A stretch of 64,000 nucleotides of DNA from the NCBI GenBank assembly GCA_045613745.1, contig JAZLBP010000001.1, forward strand, positions 133,555 through 197,554, read 5' to 3'. Under the pieces are notes generated by a model, which saw only the letters and a program-made list of their open reading frames with translations, did not search any database and was not told the DNA's origin. This document shows positions 26,647 to 35,118 of the stretch, in pieces. Source of the DNA: UBA940 sp045613745. Its GTDB lineage: Bacteria > Bacteroidota > Bacteroidia > Bacteroidales > Rikenellaceae. The first letter of the stretch is position 1, and each line of letters opens with the position of its first letter. The position numbers and the translations under genes are program-made.

Positions 26647-27906
26647 TTACTTGCGGATAGCAGCAACGCCGGGGAGTTCTTTACCCTCCATGTACTCGAG
26701 CAGAGCACCACCACCGGTCGATACGTAGCTAACTTTGTCAGCCAGACCGAATTTGTTGATGCAAGCAACCGAGTCACCGCCACCAATCAGCGAGTAAGCA
26801 CCCTCGGCAGTAGCCTCGGCGATAGCCTCAGCAACTACGCGGCAGCCGCTCTCGAATTTGGGGAACTCGAATACACCCACAGGACCGTTCCAGAGGATGG
26901 TTTTGCTCTCTTTGATAACATCGGCGAACAATTTTTTCGAGTTAGCATCGATGTCCATACCCTCCCAACCTTCGGGGATGTCGTTTACGGGAGCAACCAA
27001 AGTGTCCGAATCGTTCGAGAATTGGTTACCACACAGAGCGTCCTCAGCGAAGACGAGTTTTACACCCTTCTCCTCGGCACGTTTGATGATGTCCAGAGCT
27101 ACACCGTGCATATCTACCTCGTTGATCGAAGTACCTACTTTACCGCCTTTAGCAGCAGCGAAGGTGTAGGTCATACCACCTGCGAGGATGATGCTGTCAA
27201 CTTTGTCCAGCAGACGCTCGATGATGGTGATTTTGGTCGAAACTTTTGCACCACCGATGATAGCGAGGAAGGGACGTTGGGGGTTCTCCATCACGCCGTC
27301 GATAGCTTTCAACTCACCCTCCATAACGTAGCCGAACATTTTGTCCTCGGGGAAGTAGTCAGCGATCAGAGCGGTCGAAGCGTGAGCGCGGTGAGCGGTA
27401 CCGAAAGCGTCGTTGATGTAGCAGTCAGCGTACGAAGCCAGACGTTTCACGAACTCTTTTTGGCTTGCTTTAACAGCTTTTTTAGCCTCTGCTTTCTCCT
27501 CGTCGGTAGCGTCAGCAGCCAGACCACGGGGTTTGCCCTCTTCCTCAGCGTAGAAGCGGAGGTTCTCGAGCAACATCACCTCACCGGGTTTGAGGGCAGC
27601 AGCCATCTCGGCAGCTTTGTCGCCCATGCAGTCGCCAGCGAATTGAACTTTTACACCCAGACGGTTCTCAACAGCACCGATGATGTGTGCGAGCGAGAAT
27701 TTGTCGTCGTTGTTCTTTTTGGGACGGCCCAAGTGCGACATCAGGATAACGCTACCGCCGCCAGCCAATACTTTTTTGATGGTGGGGATTGCGGCACGGA
27801 TACGGGTGTCGTCGGTTACCTCAAAGTTTTCGTTGAGGGGCACGTTGAAGTCCACACGGATAATAGCACGTTTACCCGCGAAGTTGAAAGTGTCAATGGT
27901 GTTCAT
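26647..27906 (-). CDS. pgk: Phosphoglycerate kinase
   Basis: A 419-residue monomeric glycolytic kinase interconverting 1,3-bisphosphoglycerate and 3-phosphoglycerate with ADP/ATP. The substrate-binding block RVDFNVPLN (residues 19-27), SHLGRPK, the hinge and nucleotide motifs GGAKVSTKI and NGPVGVFE, and the C-terminal GGGDSVACINKFG are all intact. The length is typical (about 390-420). Lys is read as AAA and Ala mostly as GCT/GCA, unlike the GC-richer neighbours, as expected of a highly expressed gene. Its promoter is part of a 30-bp sequence repeated exactly ahead of the next gene on the same strand. Confidence 0.98.
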   Translation of the reverse strand: MNTIDTFNFAGKRAIIRVDFNVPLNENFEVTDDTRIRAAIPTIKKVLAGGGSVILMSHLGRPKKNNDDKFSLAHIIGAVENRLGVKVQFAGDCMGDKAAEMAAALKPGEVMLLENLRFYAEEEGKPRGLAADATDEEKAEAKKAVKASQKEFVKRLASYADCYINDAFGTAHRAHASTALIADYFPEDKMFGYVMEGELKAIDGVMENPQRPFLAIIGGAKVSTKITIIERLLDKVDSIILAGGMTYTFAAAKGGKVGTSINEVDMHGVALDIIKRAEEKGVKLVFAEDALCGNQFSNDSDTLVAPVNDIPEGWEGMDIDANSKKLFADVIKESKTILWNGPVGVFEFPKFESGCRVVAEAIAEATAEGAYSLIGGGDSVACINKFGLADKVSYVSTGGGALLEYMEGKELPGVAAIRK

Positions 27907-27983
27907 TGTTGTTTTGATTTATGTGTGTTAATTGTTTGCCAAAGTTGCGTTGCCGACCCTTGCAGTCGGCACATATAACTCCA

Positions 27984-28013
27984 CAAAGTTACAAACATTT
28001 GCCCGAAAATCAA
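27984..28013 (-). promoter_or_regulatory. Promoter of pgk (exact copy of the one at 28754-28783)
   Basis: Read on minus the segment starts with TTG, has a 19-bp spacer and ends in TAACTTTG, a perfect TTG-N19-TAnnTTTG promoter. The expected transcript start near 27977 gives a leader of about 70 nt. Confidence 0.82.
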
Positions 28014-28101
28014 GCATCTGCTCCGTTTTTTTATAGCGATGGCGCGTGCGCGAGGATATTCTAATCCCAAAAAGTGTGCGAAAAGGGGTGGGAGAGGGCG
28101 C

Positions 28102-28145
28102 AAAAAAAGATGCAGATACCCACCTTGTCGGATACCTGCATCTTG
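28102..28145 (-). terminator. Terminator of the beta-barrel gene
   Basis: On minus, AAGATGCAG pairs with CTGCATCTT, with an inner TA/CC extension, followed by seven T. It lies 17 bp after the stop codon of the 28163-28720 gene and before the pgk promoter, so the two genes are separate units. Confidence 0.75.
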
Positions 28146-28162
28146 TGTCGTGCGGTCGGCGT

Positions 28163-28720
28163 TTAGAAGTAGTATCTTACGCCGATTGATGTTGTGCCGC
28201 CGAGTTGGAAATTGAAGTTGCTATTTGCGAACTTAACGTACGAATCGTTGTAAGTAAGAGCAACATAGGTCAATGATAATGCACTGAAAGACAGGCCGAT
28301 TTTGGGAGTCGGACGGAATTCGAAACTTACGGGCTCTAAACTCAATCCGAATCCGGGCATACTGATGCCGCTAGTAAGACCACAAGCAAAACCAACTTGA
28401 ATTTTGGGAGTGTAGTAGAAGTTGTCGGCAATTCGACCGTAGTAAGTCATAGTTGGCAATACGGTGATTACGTGTGTTGCGGCTGAATTAGCAGCTTCCA
28501 ATCCATATCCTACTGACATACCCACGCTGATTTTGTCACTAACAAAATAGCCAAACTCTGGTTCTAATGAGAATCCGAATCCCGTTGCGCTGGAACCATT
28601 CGCGAACGAGGTTGCAGTTGAAATTCCCATAGTTCCGCCGACGTATTTATCTCCCTTGTTTTGGGCGAAGAGCGGAGTGGCGAAAGCAAACGCCATCAGA
28701 CAAACGATTAATTTCTTCAT
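28163..28720 (-). CDS. Small outer-membrane beta-barrel protein (OmpA/OmpW-like size)
   Basis: A 185-residue exported protein with signal peptide MKKLIVCLMAFAFATPLFAQ. The mature part has alternating short beta-strands and ends in an aromatic residue after a strand (SIGVRYYF), a typical outer-membrane barrel insertion signal. About eight strands are expected. Function is unknown; such small barrels are abundant in Bacteroidetes. It has its own promoter, identical over 30 bp to that of pgk, and its own terminator, so it may be expressed at high level. Confidence 0.82.
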   Translation of the reverse strand: MKKLIVCLMAFAFATPLFAQNKGDKYVGGTMGISTATSFANGSSATGFGFSLEPEFGYFVSDKISVGMSVGYGLEAANSAATHVITVLPTMTYYGRIADNFYYTPKIQVGFACGLTSGISMPGFGLSLEPVSFEFRPTPKIGLSFSALSLTYVALTYNDSYVKFANSNFNFQLGGTTSIGVRYYF

Positions 28721-28753
28721 AACGATTGTAGTTTTAGTGGAAAGTTACTTCCT

Positions 28754-28783
28754 CAAAGTTACAAACATTTGCCCGAAAATCAA
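28754..28783 (-). promoter_or_regulatory. Promoter of the beta-barrel gene (exact copy of the pgk promoter)
   Basis: The 30-bp sequence equals 27984-28013 base for base. It reads TTG, 19 bp, TAACTTTG on the minus strand. The expected leader is about 27 nt. Confidence 0.82.
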
Positions 28784-28856
28784 CCTTTCGGGCGTTTTTT
28801 TTGCCTCGCGCACTAAAAAAAGGTGCGGACGTGCAAACAATTTGTCAAAAAAAGTG

Positions 28857-28864
28857 TACCTTTG
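28857..28864 (+). promoter_or_regulatory. Promoter -7 box of kbl
   Basis: TACCTTTG matches TAnnTTTG; the upstream box is not clear. A leader of about 105 nt follows with a small hairpin (GCACC...GGTGC, about 28889-28907) and AT-rich sequence before the ATG. Confidence 0.55.
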
Positions 28865-28977
28865 CTAACGGTTTGTAAGCAAATTGTGCACCTACCGAAG
28901 GGGTGCGGGCTGCAAACACCCAATTTTGGGCGCTCAAACAATGTTTGGACAATACTGAATTTTTAACATAAAACACT

Positions 28978-30165
28978 ATGTACGGTAAAATTAAAGAACA
29001 TCTCCAACAGGAGTTGGCCGACATCCGCGAAGCCGGCCTCTACAAAACCGAGCGTATCATCGAAAGCGAGCAACGCGCCGACATCCAAGTAGGTGGCAAA
29101 ACTGTGCTCAACTTCTGCGCTAACAACTACCTCGGTCTGTCGAACAACCCCCGTCTGATTCAAGCTGCTAAAGACGCTATGGACAGCCGTGGTTTCGGTA
29201 TGTCGTCGGTACGCTTCATCTGCGGTACTCAAGACATCCACAAACAACTCGAAAAAGCTATTTCGGACTACTTCGGTACCGAGGATACCATCCTCTATGC
29301 TGCTTGTTTCGATGCTAACGGTGGTGTATTCGAGCCTCTGTTGGGTCCCGAGGATGCTATCATCTCGGATGCTCTGAACCACGCTTCGATTATCGACGGC
29401 GTGCGTCTGTGCAAAGCTGTTCGCTATCGTTACGCTACTGCTGATATGGCCGACCTCGAGGAGCAACTCAAAAAAGCTCAAGAGCAACGCTTCCGCATCA
29501 TCGTAACCGACGGTGTATTCTCGATGGACGGTAACGTGGCTCCTATGGACCAAATCTGCGCTCTGGCCGAGAAATACGACGCTATGGTTATGGTTGACGA
29601 GTGCCACTCGGCAGGTGTTGTAGGTGCTACCGGTCGCGGTGTGAGCGAGAAGTTCAACCTCCGCGGTCAAATCGACATCATCACCGGTACTCTGGGTAAA
29701 GCATTCGGTGGCGGTGTAGGTGGTTTCACCACCGGTCGCAAAGAGATTATCGACCTGTTGCGCCAACGTTCGCGTCCCTACCTGTTCAGCAACTCGATTC
29801 CCCCTGCCGTAGTAGGTGCAAGCCTCGAGATGTTCAAGATGTTGGAGGAGAGCGACGAGCTCCACGACCGTTTGGTTGCTAATGTTGAGCACTTCCGCAC
29901 CAAAATGTTGGCTGCTGGCTTCGACATCAAACCTACCCAATCGGCTATCTGCGCTGTTATGCTCTACGACGCAAAACTGTCGCAAGATATGGCTGCAAAA
30001 CTGCTCGACGAGGGTATCTACGTAACCGGTTTCTACTATCCCGTAGTTCCCAAAGGTCAAGCTCGTATCCGTGTTCAAGTTTCGGCAGGTCACACTACCG
30101 AGCAACTTGACAAGTGTGTTGAGGCCTTCACCAAAGTTGGTAAAGAGCTCGGCGTATTGAAATAG
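28978..30165 (+). CDS. kbl: Glycine C-acetyltransferase (2-amino-3-ketobutyrate CoA ligase)
   Basis: A 395-residue PLP enzyme of the alpha-oxoamine synthase family. It splits 2-amino-3-ketobutyrate, from threonine, into glycine and acetyl-CoA. The blocks ALNHASIIDGVRL, TDGVFSMDGN, the PLP-lysine motif TGTLGKAFGG and YFTGFxYPVVPKGQARIR-type ending (here YVTGFYYPVVPKGQARIR) are closer to E. coli Kbl than to BioF or serine palmitoyltransferase. No tdh (threonine dehydrogenase) gene is next to it. It uses AAA and GCT codons like pgk, suggesting high expression. An Lrp-type regulator gene follows 100 bp downstream. Confidence 0.92.
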   Translation: MYGKIKEHLQQELADIREAGLYKTERIIESEQRADIQVGGKTVLNFCANNYLGLSNNPRLIQAAKDAMDSRGFGMSSVRFICGTQDIHKQLEKAISDYFGTEDTILYAACFDANGGVFEPLLGPEDAIISDALNHASIIDGVRLCKAVRYRYATADMADLEEQLKKAQEQRFRIIVTDGVFSMDGNVAPMDQICALAEKYDAMVMVDECHSAGVVGATGRGVSEKFNLRGQIDIITGTLGKAFGGGVGGFTTGRKEIIDLLRQRSRPYLFSNSIPPAVVGASLEMFKMLEESDELHDRLVANVEHFRTKMLAAGFDIKPTQSAICAVMLYDAKLSQDMAAKLLDEGIYVTGFYYPVVPKGQARIRVQVSAGHTTEQLDKCVEAFTKVGKELGVLK

Positions 30166-30208
30166 TAGCTTCGCGTCACTTTTCGAGTGATGTGCTTTTA
30201 ATAAAATG

Positions 30209-30234
30209 GGGGTTGCCCGAATAAGGACAACCCC
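30209..30234 (+). promoter_or_regulatory. Inverted repeat overlapping the Lrp gene promoter
   Basis: GGGGTTG (30209-30215) and CAACCCC (30228-30234) form a 7-bp inverted repeat. It covers a possible promoter, TTG at 30213 and TATCTTCG at 30237-30244. It could be an autoregulatory operator or a weak terminator for kbl. Confidence 0.4.
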
Positions 30235-30265
30235 TATATCTTCGACGACAAAAAAACCGATAGAT

Positions 30266-30736
30266 ATGGCCAAAGTAGAGATTGATGCAATAGACCAAAA
30301 GATATTGAGCCACTTGACGGGCAACGCGCGTATGCCTTTTCTGGAGATTGCGCGTGAGTGCGGTGTGTCGGGTGCTGCCATCCATCAGCGATTCAACAAA
30401 CTTGTGGCGCAGGGGGTGATTCACGGCACACAACTGATGGTTGACCCCAAGACCTTGGGCTACGATGTGTGCGCCATTGTCGAGGTGCAAACCCGCGATA
30501 TCGACAACTATATGCACATCGTTGAGGCTCTGCAAGCGATTCCTGAGGTGGTGAGTTGCCACTTTATTACGGGCAAGAGCAACCTGTTGCTGAAACTCTA
30601 TTGCCGCGACCACGAGCACTTTATGAACACCCTGATGGAGAAGGTGCGCAAAATCGACGGCGTGACCTCGACCGAGACCTACATCTCGCTCCACGAGGCC
30701 TTCTCGCGTCAAGTGCAAATCGAGGAGAGCAGGTAG
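30266..30736 (+). CDS. Lrp/AsnC family transcriptional regulator
   Basis: A 156-residue regulator. The N-terminal winged helix-turn-helix (DAIDQKILSHLTGNARMPFLEIA...SGAAIHQRFNKL) binds DNA. The C-terminal RAM domain (residues about 65-145) senses amino acids and mediates oligomerisation. The ATG at 30266 (MAKVEID) is chosen because the in-frame ATG at 30206 would cover the promoter region. Its place directly after kbl suggests control of threonine/glycine or related amino-acid metabolism, but this is inferred from position only. Confidence 0.92.
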   Translation: MAKVEIDAIDQKILSHLTGNARMPFLEIARECGVSGAAIHQRFNKLVAQGVIHGTQLMVDPKTLGYDVCAIVEVQTRDIDNYMHIVEALQAIPEVVSCHFITGKSNLLLKLYCRDHEHFMNTLMEKVRKIDGVTSTETYISLHEAFSRQVQIEESR

Positions 30737-30773
30737 CCGTCGCTATCACCCAAGTCGTCTGTGATAACTAATT

Positions 30774-30806
30774 ACGACCCGCCCTCGGAATGGAGTGACG
30801 GGTCGT
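30774..30806 (+). terminator. Inverted repeat between the Lrp gene and the queD-like gene
   Basis: ACGACCCG pairs with CGGGTCGT (8 bp, 17-base loop), followed by GTTTG. It is a weak terminator or leader hairpin 18 bp before the next start codon. Confidence 0.4.
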
Positions 30807-30824
30807 GTTTGTAAAGATATGTTT

Positions 30825-31265
30825 ATGAGAAATATACGATTGACCAAGGAGTTTTCGTTCGAAGCAGCTCACTCGTTGGAGGGTTACGACGGCGCGTGCA
30901 GCCAGATTCACGGCCACAGCTACCGCCTCTACGTCACCATCGAGGGTGAGCCCCTCGACTCGCCTGGTGCCCCCAAAGATGGAATGGTTATGGACTTCGG
31001 AGTCTTGAAGGGCATTGTTAACCGCGAGATTATCGACCGTCTGGACCACTCGTTCACCATACGTCGCACTGCAACCAACGGCCCTCTCATCGAGATGTTG
31101 CAGAGCCACTACACCAACATCCACGTTGTAGATTGGCAGCCCACAAGCGAAAATATGCTGCACGATATGGCCTCTCGACTCGCGCCCGCACTCCCCGCAG
31201 GTGTACGCCTTGTGTCGCTCAAACTCTACGAAACCGCAACATCCAGCGCCGAACTTGTGTTGTAG
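30825..31265 (+). CDS. queD: 6-carboxytetrahydropterin synthase / 6-pyruvoyl-tetrahydropterin synthase family (QueD-like)
   Basis: A 146-residue member of the PTPS/QueD family, which makes 6-carboxy-tetrahydropterin for queuosine. Zinc ligands are the His in FEAAHSL and the HGH in CSQIHGHSYRL; the Cys four residues before HGH is the catalytic Cys of QueD enzymes. A later block LDHSFTI and the glutamate in LKLYET complete the site. The start at 30825 (MRNIRLTKEF) is preferred; 30819 is two codons earlier. No other queuosine genes are adjacent. Repeat R6 begins about 10 bp after the stop codon. Confidence 0.88.
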   Translation: MRNIRLTKEFSFEAAHSLEGYDGACSQIHGHSYRLYVTIEGEPLDSPGAPKDGMVMDFGVLKGIVNREIIDRLDHSFTIRRTATNGPLIEMLQSHYTNIHVVDWQPTSENMLHDMASRLAPALPAGVRLVSLKLYETATSSAELVL

Positions 31266-31512
31266 TTGGGAGTTGTTCTTTTTGAGCCATCAAAAAGAAC
31301 CAGCCGCAAACCGGCGGGTTTGGCTGCCGCCATTATCCCAAAACTTTTGGGGCCAGAACGGCAGTAGCAAAAGTGGCTATGCCACCGCAGACCGGGGGAT
31401 TTAAATATCGCTCAAACCCCGCGAGGGGGGATGTGCGATATTTATAAAAAATCATCGGATGCAGTTCATCTTTGATTCGCTTGCGAGTCAAAGTACATAA
31501 AGCAGAAAAGAT
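31266..31512. repeat. Intergenic mosaic element copy R6
   Basis: It has the left palindrome at 31275-31300 (GTTCTTTTTGA / TCAAAAAGAAC), the CCGCAAACCGGCGGG and ATTATCCCAAAACTTTTGGG blocks, and the hairpin at 31403-31443 (AAATATCGC / GCGATATTT). It ends in TTCGCTTGCGAGTCAAAGTA rather than the full right palindrome, then ACATAAAGCAG up to the polA start. It fills the queD-polA gap. Confidence 0.85.
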
Positions 31513-34380
31513 ATGCCAAGACTTTTTCTTGTAGATGCTTATGCGTTGATATTTCGCAGCTACTACGCTTTCATAAATCGTCCGATGCGTAATGCGTCGG
31601 GTTTGAATACTTCGCCTGTGTTCGGATTTACCAAGTTTATCCGCGATATGATTGTGCGCGAGAAGCCCGACTATTTGGGTGTTGCGTTCGATCCGCACGG
31701 TGGTAACTTCCGCCACGAGTTGTATCCCGAATATAAGGCCAACCGTAGTGCTACGCCCGAGGATATCATCGCTGCTGTGCCCTATATCAAACGCATTCTC
31801 AATGCTATGTGTATCCCTGTGCTCGAGATTTCGGGTTTCGAGGCGGATGATGTCATCGGCACCCTGTCGCGCAAAGCCTCGGAGTGTGGCTTCGACGTGT
31901 GTATGGTGACCCCCGACAAGGACTACGGACAACTCGTCAGCCCTCGCTCGGTGATGTATAAACCTGCCAAGGGTGACGAGGGTATTGAGATTGTGGATTG
32001 CGAGGGCATCCGCGCCCACTATGGCTTCGACGACCCGACGCTGGTAATTGATATACTGGCGCTTATGGGCGACGCCTCGGATAATGTTCCGGGTGTTCCG
32101 GGTATTGGCGAGAAGGGCGCAATGAAACTTGTGAATAAATATGGCAGGGTAGAGCAGATTCTCGAACACCTCGACGAACTCACCCCCAAGCAACGCGCCT
32201 CGATTGAGGCCAACCGCGAGCAGCTTATGCTGGCCAAACGTTTGGTGACTATCGATACCGATGTTCCCATCGATTTCTTGCCCGAGGAGCTGCGTATGTG
32301 TGCCCCCGATAGCGAGACTCTGCGCGCGCTGTTCACCGAGCTTGGCTTTGCTCGCTTCCTGCACGAGATAGACTCTGTGCCTTACTCTCCGTTCCGTGCT
32401 TCGGGTTGCGAGGAGTGCGCCCGTGCTGCGCAGAGTAGGGTAGAGGCCGCCCCCGCTATGGGTGCTGTTCAGGCCTCGCTTTTTGGCGATGAGGTGAGTG
32501 CAACCCCAGCACCTACCCCCGCCCGCACTGTGGAGAGCGCTCCCGAGGCCGACCTCTTCTCGACCTCCGAGATGTTGAGTGCTGCCACAGTGGAACATAC
32601 CTACGAGATTGTAAACGACAACGAGTCGCTGGCACGCCTTGCGGCCGAGTTGTCTGCGTGTGGTGAGTTTGCGTTCGACACCGAGACCTCGGGTTTCGAT
32701 TTCCGTGGCGACCGCTTGGTGGGTGTTTCCATCGCTATCGAGCCTCACCGCGCCTACTATATCCCCATAATGCCCGAAAATGCCACAGAAAGGCTCGAAT
32801 TTTTGCGTCGCGCAATGGAAGACGACCAAGTGGTCAAAATCGGACAAAACATCAAATTTGACCTACTCTGGTTGCGCAGATACGGCATCGAGGTGCGAGG
32901 ATTCAAAGTCGATACGATGATTCTCCACTACCTGCTCGACGCCGAGAGCCGCCACTCGATGAACTATATGGCGCGCACACTGCTCAACTATGACCCCATC
33001 GAGATTACTTCGCTCATAGGCTCGGGTGCCCGCCAGCTCACTATGGATCGCGTGGCATTGGACGTTATTGCCGAGTACGCCGCCGAGGATGCCGACATAA
33101 CCCTGCAACTCTATCGCGAGTTGTGGCCTAAGGTTGTGAGCGAGGGCTTCGAGCAGCTCTACCGCACCGTCGAGGAGCCGTTGATTGACGTGCTTGCCGA
33201 TATGGAGTGGGAGGGTGTCCGCATCGACTCCGCCGCTTTGGGCGAGTATTCCGTCGAACTCACCGCAGCTATGGACGCCATTGAGGCAAAGATACGCGAA
33301 ATGGCCGACGCCCCTGACCTGAACGTCAATTCGTCGCGTCAGCTGGGCGAGGTGTTGTTCGAACGTTTGAAGATTGACGACAAGCCGCGCAAGACCAAAA
33401 CCAAGCAATACTCCACCGACGAGGAGTACTTGCAATCGCTTGCGTCGCGTCACCCCATAATCCCGCTGATTTTGGAATACCGAGGGCTCAAAAAACTGCT
33501 TTCGACCTATGTTGAGGCTCTGCCCAAACTGGTAAACCCTGCAACGGGACGCATACACACCTCTTACAATCAGGCTGCTACGGCAACGGGACGACTCTCA
33601 TCAACCAATCCCAACCTGCAAAACATCCCCATACGCGACGAGCTGGGACGACCCATTCGTGCTGCGTTTGTGGCTCGCGACGCCGACCACCTCTTGTTGT
33701 CGGCCGATTACAGTCAGGTGGAGTTGCGACTGATGGCTCATTTGAGTGCCGACGAGGCTTTGTGCGAGGCTTTCCATCGTGGCGAGGACATTCACGCCGC
33801 AACCGCTGCGCGCATCTTCGGCAAGCCCATCGAGGAGGTTACAAGCGACGAGCGTCGTCGCGCCAAGACAGCAAACTTCGGTATCATCTACGGCATATCG
33901 GCCTTTGGACTTGCCCAACGTCTGGGCATATCGCGCACCGAGGCCAAGGAACTTATCGAGGGTTATTTCCGCTCCTATCCCGCCGTCAAGGCCTATATGG
34001 ATAGGGTTGTGACCGAGGCTCGCGAGCAGGGTTTTGTAACCACGTTGTTTGGTCGTCGACGCACGTTGGCCGACATCAACTCGCGCAATGCTGTGGCACG
34101 CGGACTGGCCGAGCGAAACGCCATAAATGCCCCCTTGCAGGGTAGTGCCGCCGACATTATGAAGCTCGCGATGATTGAGGTGTCGCGTCGTTTCCGCGCC
34201 GAGGGCCTCCGCTCGAAGATGATACTCCAAGTACACGACGAGATTGTAATCGACACCCTCCGCAGCGAAGCCGACACCGTACGTCGCATAGTGACCGAAA
34301 GTATGGAGAGCGTAGCAAACCTGCGCGTAGCCCTCCCCGCCGAAGCAGGTATAGGTGACAACTGGCTCGCCGCGCATTAG
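31513..34380 (+). CDS. polA: DNA polymerase I
   Basis: A 955-residue polymerase with all three domains. Residues 1-290 are the 5'-nuclease (VDAYALIFRSYYAF, FEADDVIGT). Residues about 365-545 are the 3'-5' exonuclease with its acidic residues present (FAFDTETSGFDF, IKFDLLWL, YAAEDADITLQL), so proofreading should be active. The polymerase domain has motif A (LSADYSQVELRLMAHLS), motif B (RRAKTANFGIIYGISAFG) and motif C (LQVHDEIVID). It acts in repair and Okazaki fragment processing. It lies between repeat elements R6 and R7 and appears to be a single-gene unit. Confidence 0.98.
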   Translation: MPRLFLVDAYALIFRSYYAFINRPMRNASGLNTSPVFGFTKFIRDMIVREKPDYLGVAFDPHGGNFRHELYPEYKANRSATPEDIIAAVPYIKRILNAMCIPVLEISGFEADDVIGTLSRKASECGFDVCMVTPDKDYGQLVSPRSVMYKPAKGDEGIEIVDCEGIRAHYGFDDPTLVIDILALMGDASDNVPGVPGIGEKGAMKLVNKYGRVEQILEHLDELTPKQRASIEANREQLMLAKRLVTIDTDVPIDFLPEELRMCAPDSETLRALFTELGFARFLHEIDSVPYSPFRASGCEECARAAQSRVEAAPAMGAVQASLFGDEVSATPAPTPARTVESAPEADLFSTSEMLSAATVEHTYEIVNDNESLARLAAELSACGEFAFDTETSGFDFRGDRLVGVSIAIEPHRAYYIPIMPENATERLEFLRRAMEDDQVVKIGQNIKFDLLWLRRYGIEVRGFKVDTMILHYLLDAESRHSMNYMARTLLNYDPIEITSLIGSGARQLTMDRVALDVIAEYAAEDADITLQLYRELWPKVVSEGFEQLYRTVEEPLIDVLADMEWEGVRIDSAALGEYSVELTAAMDAIEAKIREMADAPDLNVNSSRQLGEVLFERLKIDDKPRKTKTKQYSTDEEYLQSLASRHPIIPLILEYRGLKKLLSTYVEALPKLVNPATGRIHTSYNQAATATGRLSSTNPNLQNIPIRDELGRPIRAAFVARDADHLLLSADYSQVELRLMAHLSADEALCEAFHRGEDIHAATAARIFGKPIEEVTSDERRRAKTANFGIIYGISAFGLAQRLGISRTEAKELIEGYFRSYPAVKAYMDRVVTEAREQGFVTTLFGRRRTLADINSRNAVARGLAERNAINAPLQGSAADIMKLAMIEVSRRFRAEGLRSKMILQVHDEIVIDTLRSEADTVRRIVTESMESVANLRVALPAEAGIGDNWLAAH

Positions 34381-34560
34381 AGTATTGTTCTTTTGTATCG
34401 ACAAAAGAACCAAAAACGACCCGCAAACCGGGGGTATAACTACTCTGTATATCCCACGCGGGGATATACAGAGTAGTTAGATAAAACCTTGGCGGCGGTT
34501 CATATTTGATTCGCCTGCGAGTCAAAGGAGCATACCTCAAATGGAGGTAGAGGGTACAGA
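34381..34560. repeat. Intergenic mosaic element copy R7 (left part)
   Basis: The left palindrome at 34387-34410 reads GTTCTTTTGT / ACAAAAGAAC. The hairpin at 34438-34478 has an 18-bp perfect stem (AACTACTCTGTATATCCC). Then comes TTCGCCTGCGAGTCAAAG, as in R6. A right-end fragment of the same family (CTCAAAAAGTACATAACAG) is found at 34986-35004, after the small gene at 34722-34976. Confidence 0.8.
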
Positions 34561-34721
34561 TAACGCGTATGTGTCGCCAAAATACCGCGAAAGTAAAAGG
34601 TAGGGGATAGTAGAACCTTGCTGTTTCGCGGAACGCTGGAATATAGTTATCCTGATAGTAGCGACTAATTTTAGTTTATTTATAAGATATATATAGTATA
34701 AGAAATTAAATATCAAATATT
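34561..34721. other. AT-rich spacer upstream of the 84-residue gene
   Basis: The segment becomes strongly AT-rich towards 34721. No TAnnTTTG promoter is evident, and no gene is seen. Confidence 0.5.
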
Positions 34722-34976
34722 ATGAAGAATAAGGTTGAAGCTGTTAAAAATAGGGTGATAGATGTCTATGGTGATCTATTTCAAATATATCCATTTGAAT
34801 TATATGTAGATGGTGAGTGTATAGTATTTGAGTTTAATGATGTTAATTACTCTATGTTTGCAGATGAATTTAGTGATATTGAGAATGAGTTATATGAGTG
34901 TATATGTGAAGAGATAGATTTATTTGTAAATACCCATAGCAGTCCTTGTACAGTTAAGTGTGAGAAGTTGAATTGA
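34722..34976 (+). CDS. Hypothetical 84-residue acidic protein
   Basis: An unrecognised acidic protein (many Asp/Glu, four Cys, no signal peptide or membrane segment). It might form a small alpha/beta fold: KVEAVKNRVIDVYGDLF looks helical, and ELYVDGECIVFEFND looks like two strands. Codons are AT-rich (GAT, AAT, TAT, TTA), clearly unlike polA and ybeY on either side, which suggests foreign origin. It lies between a left end (R7) and a right-end fragment of the dispersed element family. No function is proposed. Confidence 0.65.
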   Translation: MKNKVEAVKNRVIDVYGDLFQIYPFELYVDGECIVFEFNDVNYSMFADEFSDIENELYECICEEIDLFVNTHSSPCTVKCEKLN

Positions 34977-35118
34977 AAATAATAGCTCAAAAAGTACATA
35001 ACAGAGCATAATTGTGAATTAATCCGCCTTTGGCGGCTTTCCTTCCTTGTGCTTTGGCATAGTTCAAATTAATTTGACTCTGCGCTCAGCACTGCGTCGG
35101 TTGTGAATTTAAGAAGTT
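34977..35118. repeat. Right-end fragment of the mosaic element plus TTGTGAATT-type repeat
   Basis: At 34986-35004 CTCAAAAAGTACATAACAG matches the right terminus of the mosaic elements. At 35010-35110 are TTGTGAATTAATC and CAGCACTGCGTCGGTTGTG, shared with the spacer near 26540. A small CCGCCTTTGGCGG hairpin sits near 35024. Confidence 0.65.

Noticed and set aside
35010..35060. Attachment site or integration scar near the 84-residue gene
   Set aside because: Only short shared words were found; no direct repeat pair clearly bounds the gene.
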